This document shows, in pieces, positions 5,874 through 12,520 of a DNA stretch of 12,520 nucleotides (the stretch's first letter is position 1; each line of letters begins with the position of its first letter). The notes below the pieces were generated by a model, which saw nothing but the letters and a program-made list of their open reading frames with translations, made no database searches and was not told where the DNA came from. The stretch comes from Dunaliella salina (taxonomy: Eukaryota > Chlorophyta > Chlorophyceae > Chlamydomonadales > Dunaliellaceae), in NCBI GenBank assembly GCA_002284615.2, contig MU069845.1:180958-193477 (forward strand). Reading direction: 5' to 3'. The translations under genes and the position numbers were made by a program.

Positions 5874-7300
5874 GGGCTGTGTAGGGGTATGGTGAGCAGT
5901 GCTCAAACAAGCATGTGAACTGCTATCATTTGGGCTAGCCTGGCTAAATTGGGACATGGAAGAAGAGGTATTTGTCAATGCTGAGCGTGTGCGTTTGCTG
6001 GGTGGCCCTTTTGCAGTAGTATCTTGTACGGCAGGAGCCAGAGTATCCAGGCTTGCAGTGAGTTCATCTGCAGAGGGGTGGAGTGCTTGTGTGGGAGTGA
6101 TGCTGAATGTAGCATTGGAGCGAGTTCTTTTGCAGAGTGGCTCTTCCAGTGATTGCATGTCCATTACATTTGAAAGTTGTTGTGTTCGAGGACAATGAAT
6201 GGGTGTAGGATGGTTGAGGGCACGTCTGAGGCGGCGTCCGGTGTGTTCATGGGTATAGAAAGATGTGGAACGAGGCTGTGGCGGTGGCACTGCTTGAGTG
6301 GGGGGGNTGAAGCTAGGTTGGGGGNTTGCTCGTTCGGAAATCTGGGNGTGGGGAGGCTGTTCCCTACCCATGCTGGTGTTGGTAAGGCCGCTCACATGGG
6401 TGTCGTTAATACAACGGTAAGCTGGGAGGGTATTTGCTTCAGTATTTTTGTAGGCAATGATCTTTTGGATTAAGGATGTGTTCAGTTCTTCTTGTGGAGC
6501 AAGGTTGGCAAGGACTGCCAGCCTGTTAAGCGCAATTTTACATTTTCTGTTCACCTTGGGGTGTTTAGCCTGAAATTGAGAAACTGAGATGACGTGGGTT
6601 TTGCGACAAGATGTAAGCTCATGTAGCCCGTTGATTCCCATATTCAGCAGAGGTTGCATGATGCAGGTGATGAGAGTAGGGAGGTTGTGAGGAGGTGGTT
6701 TGTGCAAGGTGAGGGCATCACAAATGTGCTCTAGTTCCTCCTTGAACACACTGGTGCCATTTTTCATGAGATGGAGCTTGCTGAAATGCACGCTTGTCAG
6801 CTGGCGGGCGCGCATGTTAAAGTTGAGCTGACGTTTAATGTGCAGATTTGTTCCTTCTTGTTTGGTGAGGTAGGTTTCAGACAAAGTTTTGAGGTTTTCT
6901 ATCTGCTTAGTTAGGAGATTGAGGCTAATTGTGCGGTGTCTTACCGAGGGGTCCTGAAGGCTGGAAGAGAGGGAAGAAGCCTGGTGTCTATGGTATTCTA
7001 CACAGATTGAAGTGCGTCCGAGTCCAAAATTATTGGAATCTTCACGGACCATTGCTGCAGCTGTGCTTTTCCAGAGTTTGTGTTTGTGTTTGACCATTCT
7101 GTCTATCATGGTGTCCCAGACAATAAGGTCAGTAGGGGTGCAGGGAGCTCCTGTAAAACAGTATGCAAGGCTAGGGATTATGGCTGTGCGGACTATGTTT
7201 AGTACTTGGCGTGNGGATGCATAGGATGCGTCAAGATTATCTAGTTTATTTTTGAGGTTATAAGTCATACGCTGAATCTGGTGCTTCCAGTTAAGGTCCC
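5858..7300 (-). pseudogene. LINE ORF2 RT thumb, connector and KRTR-rich linker
   Basis: The frame is continuous with the FADD box from 7646 down to 5858, about 595 codons. The first part, containing TRDLNWKHQI, YASxRQVLNIVRTAIIPSLAY and MVREDSNNFGLGRTS, matches the helical region that follows the palm in many LINE RTs. A helical connector follows (6900-6400). The end is low complexity, Pro/Gln/Ser/Thr-rich, and carries two spaced basic motifs, CKRTRS and SKRTRS, in similar surroundings. These may be nuclear localisation signals. The four n bases in this part are at 6307, 6325, 6347 and 7214. Confidence 0.8.
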
Positions 7301-8301
7301 TTGTCATTTGAACTCCCGAATAGAGGAAGGGCTCACATGATGCAAGGAACTGGGCCTTCAGTCCTTGGATTTCTATCTTCCCCTGAAGCCTTTGGTGGAC
7401 AGCTTGAGATGGAGTCACTCCATTGTGATCTTTTCTGGGATGGCTGTGCAGAATGCCGGTAGCCTTAGTCTTGCTGCCGGAAATAATGAGTGCGGCCCAG
7501 TCAGAGGAAAGAGTGAGTTTTCTGGCTTGTGCTTTCAGGNCTTGTATTGTGCTAGTTGGACGGAGGAGGTCATCAGCAAAGGCAGCGCTGCTAAGGTTAT
7601 TTGCAAGGTGGTTGTCGGTGGTGTTTTGGTCTGGGACACAACTATGTTAATAGCCGCGCCCTCCAACATGCAGCCAACGCAGGATGGGCTCCATGTAGAG
7701 GAGAAAGAGAAAGGGTGAGAGTGTATCACCTTGAATCGTACCTCTGTCAACATGAATTTGCTTAGTGCTAACCCCTGAAGGCAGTCTTACTTGAGCAGTG
7801 GCATTTTCATGTAGACTTTTGACGGTGTCTATGGCATCAGTGGGGAAGCCCAAATCGTACATTATCCAGAGTATCTTGTCATGGTCAGTAGTGTTGAAGG
7901 CCGAGGTAAAATCTACAATAAGAGCATAGAAATCTTTTCCAAAAATTTTTGCATCTTCAAGTCCCATGACAACATTTCGGAGTTGGTGGATGGTGCCTTT
8001 TTGAATCCGGAAACCAGCTTGTGTGGAGCTCAGGAGGGAGTGTGCTTCTGCGCATTTCATAGAGAGTATTAGTGACCATGCGCGTCCAGAGTTTGTAGGG
8101 CGTGTTGGCTAGTCCAATGGGCCTGTAAGAGGATATATCTGTCTCCTCTCCTTTGTTTTTGTCAATAAGGATAGTCTCACTGATTTTCCAAGACACCGGG
8201 GTGAGGTGCGTAGCCCACATGATGATGAAGAGCTCATGAATGCTTTCTAGGATTTCGAGGGGGAACATTCTAAGGATCTCATTCACTATGCCATCTGGAC
8301 C
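7300..8301 (-). pseudogene. LINE reverse transcriptase (non-LTR type)
   Basis: The RT synthesises cDNA at the nicked target site. Motifs in order: GPDGI (8287-8301), TILIDKNKGEETDISSYRPI with LANTxYKLWTRM, QAGFRIQKGTIHQL, motif A VDFTSAFNTTDH (first catalytic Asp at 7911-7913), motif B RGTIQGDTLSP (about 7715-7745), and the FADD box (7569-7580) with both catalytic Asp. Breaks: a frame change just before GPDGI (about 8308), an inserted A near 8055 after NTLYE, and a TAA at 7647-7649 between motif B and FADD. The DFxSAFNTxDH form of motif A resembles the CR1/Jockey/RandI side of the tree rather than plant L1. All RT catalytic residues survive. Confidence 0.95.
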
Positions 8302-8310
8302 TGGTATTTG

Positions 8311-8786
8311 TTATTACCAAGGGTTTTGATGCGTTCGTTAAAGGCACTTTTATCCATGAGTTTGGAGTGGAACCATTCTCTTTGATCCTTCCCTTCCGAT
8401 TCGTCTTGTGTAATCCTTGACTGTAGAATAAATGGGTCTGGCACATGGCCAGAATGATTTGACTGCTCCCAGGGATAATTACGTGGGGCTTCGTGTGGAA
8501 GGTATTTGCCATGTTTAATATTTACTGCCCTCATAGCCTGTGTGTAATAGTTTTCAACAATCTGTGCCTGCTTGGTTGGTTCTGTCTCGATATTACCTGT
8601 CTCTGGGTCTCGGAGTGCTTGGAGACCTGTTCTCGGTTGTGCATTCTTGCTTTTAAAAATATCCTTGTGTGCTTGTTTGGGGTTTGTATTGATTGTTTTT
8701 TGCATCTTTTTACGAGCAATGTTGTGGTTGTCTTTATTACGAGTTTCATCTATGTAGTAATGGCCTGTTTAGCACTCTCGGAGAGC
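8311..8786 (-). pseudogene. LINE ORF2 linker leading into the RT
   Basis: The frame (YYIDETRNKDNHNIARKK, TNPKQAHKDIFKSK, TGLQALRDPETGNI, KQAQIVENYYTQAM, then FNERIKTLGNNK) is the familiar charged helical region immediately before the RT in ORF2 proteins. There the phrase GLQALRDP-TG-I precedes a VENYY helix. It is joined to the endonuclease by a TAA (8819-8821) plus a frame change near 8785, and to the RT by a one-base loss at the expected NNKAPGPDG junction (about 8308). Confidence 0.8.
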
Positions 8787-8818
8787 TCTTGCAGTTGTGG
8801 AAGAGGAGGGATATCAAG

Positions 8819-10198
8819 TTAAAGATTGTTAAGTTTGGAGATGGCTGTACTAAGGTTTGCATTTCCCCTATTTTGCTTCAAAATGGTTGAGGTGCAGTCA
8901 ATTGTGTTGATGGCAAGGGAGATCAGCTGAGACTGGATGTTTCTGATCAAGAAAAGCTTCTTTTTCAGGTTGCGCCGCTTTTTGCGCGCAGTCCTCGGAT
9001 TGTAGTGGTTGTGGTCTGAGGAGATAGTTTTCGTGTTGCACACTTTCAATGCTACTTGGTAGGAAGAGTGAATGAGGCAAGAGATGCCTTCTGCCAGTGT
9101 TTCAACTGTATCAGAGGCCGGTTCATTGCAGAGCGTCTCAAGTTTTTTAGTTTGTTTGGCAGGTGTGTTTTTAAGATTATCTAAAAACTCAATGGCCTCT
9201 GTACAGGCTGGGTCAAGGGTTTGCAGCAATTTTTCAAGGTTTTGGGGGACCCCATGCGCTGGGTCTTGCAAGGAGTGTGTGAATGCTGTTCTGTCAGAGT
9301 CACTGATAGGGCGAACAAGGACTTTTTGTGGGCTGTGCGTGGGGAGTTGTGGTTCTTTTAGGAAGGGAATATGAATCTGAAGAATGTTAAGAGGTATGTC
9401 AGCTATGAGTGGGACATGATCGCTAAGGGAGCCCAGTTCATGGATGGTACAGGGGGAACATTTACACGCAAATTCAGAGGGTTGAATGACGTCATCGATG
9501 CGGCCAAAAGTGTAGATTGTATTGTTATTGACGTCTTTGCCAGTAGCTTGGTAATGGGTCCAGGGTCTGCAGTTATCCTCCTTGCAGGGGCATAGATCAT
9601 TAGAGAGGAGAAATTCCCGGTACATTCTATCAGCCTGATAGGTCGTGTTGCTAGGGCGGTCATCAGCTCTGACTGTAGCATTCATGTCACCAATTATCAA
9701 GGGGATGCAGTTGCTATAGGTGTCAAACAGAGTCTTAATGTAATCTTGCATTTCATTCCTGCTGACAAGAGCTTCAAGAGAGCTGCCGGATGGCCAGTAG
9801 GTGCCTAATAGAAGAAGATTAACACTGGTTCCCTTGAGTATGACAGAGGCAATTCTTCCCCTAGAGTTGATGCATACTGGAGAGCATTGGGTGGCTAGGG
9901 CTAAAGTGTCACGAACGCAAATGGTCGTGCCACCGGCCCTATCAAAAGCTGACCAATATTTGTAGTTTTTGAGGAGCGATCCTAACCAAGAACGGAGCTT
10001 TTTGCTTCTGCGGAGCTTGGTTTCAGTAAGGACTAAAATATCTGGGTTGTTGGTAGCTATGGAATGGCGGAGGTCCCATTGGCTCTTAAAGGGACCTCTG
10101 ACATTCGTGGTCATGATTTTAAGCACATGTATTCCGTCCTGCAAAGGCCTCAGAGGATTTTCAGAGGTATCACATATTTTGGAGTGTGCGTGGTACAG
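8819..10198 (-). pseudogene. LINE APE-like endonuclease (EEP fold), N-terminus of ORF2
   Basis: It nicks target DNA to prime reverse transcription. From KIMTTNVRG onward the EEP motifs are complete: TTN (Asn, about 10105), LVLTETKL (Glu), GTYWP (Tyr), IIGDMNA (Asp and Asn), FGRIDDV (Arg and Asp) and LSDH (Asp and His, 9416-9424). The domain spans about 9416-10117 and is followed by a helical tail rich in Lys/Arg (TARKKRRNLKKK). It is the longest intact piece of the element (441 codons from a TTG at 10144). The true start is not clear: the frame stays open back to TAG 10199-10201, and the same frame carries linker-like sequence further upstream. It ends at a premature TAA (8819-8821). Confidence 0.93.
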
Positions 10199-10201
10199 CT
10201 A

Positions 10202-10988
10202 TGAGACAGGCTGGGTGGGGCTTTCACTTACGCTGCTTTGTGGTGGTTGAGTGGTTTAAATAGGTTGGGAATCCTGGATTATGGAGGGCTCTGGAGTGGT
10301 ATCTACATGGAAAGTGGTAATGTACGCAAAGGAGTTTGGGTCAAATGGAACAAAGCTGTCTGCCAGATGTAGGTCAGCCTGACCTGTGTCTGAGAGGCTG
10401 GATCTAAGCCATCCCATACACTTCCTCTCTGGAGAGTAATAACGCTACCTCGAAGACTTTTCCAATCACTCTCAGTTTGGAGTGGCTGTGGATGGCCCTT
10501 GAGAGAATCTAAAAGGAGCCAAGTAAACCCACCTGATCCCCACTGACTTTCTTCGTCTGCTTTCTCTGGGTGAAGTGGATACATGGTGCCTCGGCCCTAG
10601 GTATCCCCTTTTCCTTAATTGATGTGGGGAGTGTTTTCACTGCCTGCGTAGTTTTTCTTTTTTTTTCCTCTCCAGATGAGGGGTTAGTGCTTGGGCTCTT
10701 CTTGAGAGTCACAGCATGACCCCTTCCATTTGCATGGGAGATGGTGAGGATTACTGCATCTTTGTAGGCTGCGTTGAGCAAAGCCTTTTTGATCAAACTT
10801 TTTGTTATTTGGCCTGGGGAGCAGTGAGGGTGGATAACCTGAAGAATGTAATTTTTCTCTCGATTCCAAGACAATTTGCTAAGGTAGTGGTTAAAGATCA
10901 TAATGTTGAAGTTTCCTGATCCATGGGTGTAATAGCGACTCAGGTGGACGTGTCGCTGCAGATTACGACTCAAGAGGGTATCCTCCAT
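10202..10988 (-). pseudogene. ORF1-like region and Pro/Ser-rich linker upstream of the endonuclease
   Basis: From an ATG at 10988 the frame encodes about 159 residues with no recognised domain. It contains a helical segment (ITKSLIKKALLNAAYKDAVI) and a Lys-rich stretch (EEKKRK), and ends in KKVSGDQVG at 10509. Protein-like sequence continues in a second frame (ESQWGSGGFTWLLLDSLKG, about 10550-10480), then in a third frame from 10444 to 10259 (LADSFVPFDPNSFAY, HVDTTPEPS). That third frame is the endonuclease's own frame, separated from it only by TAA (10256-10258) and TAG (10199-10201). So it may be a separate ORF1 or the N-terminus of a single polyprotein. Part of it (10522-10667) is repeated in inverted orientation at 1604-1995. 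No CCHC, RRM or coiled coil is evident. Confidence 0.55.
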
Positions 10989-12442
10989 GCAGTGTACGTG
11001 TGACAGAACACTATGGCCAGAGAGATGATAGGTTCACCTAGGTTCAACCGGGACTGTCGGTTCATGCTTGACCCAAGCCATGTTGCCCTTGTGAGACTTT
11101 TTGGGCATTGGTATGCAACACAGTGTTTGGTAGGCTCAGCCCTTTCTTTTGAACAATTATGTGTCAAGCTGAAGAGAGAGCGATGCAAGAATTGCATGGC
11201 CCTTTGAGCCTATGGGCGGTGGTTGCAGCGTGCCACAGACTGAGATGTTTTTTCCGTGTGGCTAGGGAGGATGACAGCAAGAGGGCAGTAGTTCTGGGTG
11301 GCTGTAAGGCCCGTATTTAGGAGGGCAAGTGCCCACGCGCGGGTAGCTGTAAGGTCCGTGCGCAAGAATGCTGCATGAGCGAGCAAGAGGGCTGCAATTC
11401 TGGGTCAGTAAGACCTGTTTAGGCATGTGCCCGGGGGTACCTGTAAGGCTATTGCTCTGTCGGAAGGGGGGCATGGACCCTTTGAAGAGAATGTTGCATG
11501 AGCAGTTGGTTTTAGCAGGCACTGGTGGTGCGCACACTGATGCGTTTGGTCTAAAGGGAAGAGCAAGTGCGTGCAAGCCGCAGAAAGCGGGGCCCTCAAT
11601 TGAGTTTTGTCATTGTAAGCCTGCTGGTGTGCTACAGTGTAAGTGACAATGTGCTATGCAAGAGGGAGGCAAGGGTTGTTTGTTCGATTAATTTTTCATG
11701 GCTTTGGTTGGTTGTGCAACTCCCCAACTGTGTGGTGGCAGGTTCGCTGTACTGGGTACATTGCATGAAAAGCACAGCACAAGGTTGGACAAATGGTGTT
11801 CCCTGGAGTGTCGACCTGTCGCGAACTGGACAAAGAAGATATGGCTGAAGTTTTGGTGTTCACTTCCAGACATCGGAAAATACTTTTTTTGTGTAGGTTG
11901 ATGAATTCCGCAATATTTTTGTTGCTTTTTTCTTGCTTGAAGCTGCAAGCACTCTGAAGTTATCTGTCTTGCTTGTGCGCTATTTGCCTTGTGTCTTTTT
12001 ACCCTGCCTGTGTTTGCACTCGTTAGACTACTTTACCTACGTTTACTTGGTTTATAAGAGAAAGCTGAGCAGCCAAACTTCATGGCTGCAGGCCAAACTC
12101 CTTGTAACCTCGTCTGCATGCCAATATTTTCGTGAGCACTTACTGAATTCCTGTTAGCAACCTGCCTTGGAAGTTGGATTTGCTAAAATCCTGCCTATCA
12201 TGTGGAGGGTCATCATCATGGAAACATTCCATTGCATTCATGCACTTCATGCAATTTTGCCCCTTGCTTATTTTGCTGTGCATTGAGTCGCGGGGCGCTC
12301 CTTACAAGGGGGACCCAAGTTGTTATAAAGTGGTCAAGGAACAATTTGTGTGAGCCTTTGAGATCTCATTTGTGAACTCTGAGTATTCTCTGATTTCTCC
12401 CTCTTAATTCTCTGTAACCAACACAACATAACAGCAGGGGGG
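10989..12442. other. Upstream flank or 5' UTR; no gene recognised
   Basis: Open frames here are short, overlap on both strands and show no domain or consistent composition. The stretch next to the ATG at 10988 may be the 5' UTR of the LINE, but no boundary, target duplication or promoter motif could be fixed. The only structured feature is the tandem duplication at 11277-11503. From 11590 to 12440 I see only ordinary AT-leaning sequence with scattered short T runs. Confidence 0.45.
11277..11503. repeat. Imperfect two-unit tandem duplication
   Basis: Unit 1 (11277-11382) and unit 2 (11383-11503) start with GCAAGAGGGC and end with AATGYTGCATGAGC. Between these they share TTCTGGGT, GTAAG, TTTAGG, GTGCCC and CTGTAAGG in the same order. 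Unit 2 carries about 15 extra bases near its end. Within each unit the GTAAG word appears twice, so an older, smaller repeat may underlie it. Confidence 0.6.
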
Positions 12443-12469
12443 TGCAGGGGGGGCGCAGCCCCCCTTGCA
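12443..12469. repeat. GC-rich hairpin, TGCA-capped
   Basis: The arms TGCAGGGGGGGC and GCCCCCCTTGCA pair at 11 of 12 positions around a three-base GCA loop. It lies 14 bp before the AC microsatellite. It could be the end of a small foldback repeat or a replication-stalling structure. No transcript end can be inferred. Confidence 0.5.
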
Positions 12470-12481
12470 TGATTCATTTCA

Positions 12482-12483
<2 letters not shown>

Positions 12484-12520
<37 letters not shown>
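12484..12520. repeat. AC dinucleotide microsatellite, runs off the window
   Basis: Uninterrupted AC repeat of at least 37 bases to the last base of the window. Its full length is unknown. Confidence 0.95.

Larger units (their letters stand above)
2061..10988 (-). mobile_element. Giant decayed non-LTR retrotransposon (LINE) with APE and RLE-like endonucleases
   Basis: All domain fragments lie on one strand in a sensible order: ORF1-like region, APE endonuclease, RT, connector, PHD finger, unassigned domain, RNase H, RLE-like module. Coding continuity can be followed across breaks because the protein-like sequence resumes in a shifted frame each time. In-frame stops are seen at 8819-8821, 7647-7649, 5072-5074, 4934-4936, 4485-4487, 3596-3598 and 2870-2872. 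Frame changes are near 8785, 8308, 8055, 5842-5873, 4690, 4265, 4083-4089, 3694-3716, 3070, 2885 and 2190. There are no LTRs or integrase. The APE plus RLE pairing resembles Dualen/RandI. This copy is dead. No poly(A) tail or target-site duplication could be located. Confidence 0.88.

Noticed and set aside
5899..6473. Plus-strand open frames opposite the LINE
   Set aside because: They lie antisense to recognisable RT connector sequence, include n codons and show no domain. They are shadows of the minus-strand coding.
2061..10198. Stop-codon reassignment to explain the in-frame stops
   Set aside because: All three stops occur in frame (TAA four times, TAG twice, TGA once), alongside many frame changes. 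No single reassigned codon would restore the reading.
2061..10988. LTR retrotransposon or DIRS-type element
   Set aside because: There is an APE endonuclease and a non-LTR type RT (FADD, with the long pre-RT linker). No LTRs, protease, integrase or tyrosine recombinase are seen.
12334..12519. Open frame over the AC repeat encoding alternating Cys-Val
   Set aside because: It is a translation artefact of the dinucleotide repeat.

Overview
This is eukaryotic nuclear DNA made almost entirely of mobile-element remains. I find no convincing host gene. The organism cannot be named from the sequence. A decayed non-LTR retrotransposon with two different endonuclease domains recalls the Dualen/RandI elements first described in Chlamydomonas, so a green alga or another member of the green lineage is a reasonable but unproven guess. 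Five isolated n bases (6307, 6325, 6347, 7214, 7540) show draft-quality sequence, so a few single-base frame breaks could be assembly errors.

Region 1-1600 is a repeat patchwork. Two diverged copies of a minus-strand, tRNA-Phe-headed SINE-like repeat lie at about 1-355 and 1246-1597. Between them are a diverged pair of another repeat (about 396-610 and 1090-1215) and a foldback/MITE-like element at 800-986, with exact 18-bp terminal inverted repeats around a core of CGTATN hexamers.

Region 1604-2060 holds plus-strand fragments that match, in inverted orientation, the start of the large retrotransposon, plus a strong stem-loop just beyond that element's stop codon.

Region 2061-10988 (minus strand) is the main object, a very long non-LTR retrotransposon broken by at least seven in-frame stops and about eleven frame changes. 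Read from high to low coordinates it encodes: an unidentified ORF1-like N-terminal region and Pro/Ser-rich linker; an APE-type endonuclease with all catalytic motifs; a reverse transcriptase with an FADD active site; a long connector with basic KRTR motifs; a C4HC3 PHD finger with a possible chromodomain-like tail; an unassigned conserved domain; an RNase H; and a CX7HX4C, RHN, RPD, EIK module that looks like a restriction-like endonuclease (RLE). If the stops and shifts are secondary, ORF2 was about 2,700 codons. In the usual target-primed mechanism the endonuclease nicks the target, the RT copies the RNA at the nick and RNase H removes the template. The PHD finger would be a candidate for chromatin targeting, and the second nuclease might cut the other strand. 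Those last two roles are inference.

Region 10989-12520 is upstream flank or 5' UTR. It has no recognisable gene, one imperfect tandem duplication (11277-11503), a GC-rich hairpin (12443-12469) and an AC microsatellite running off the window edge.
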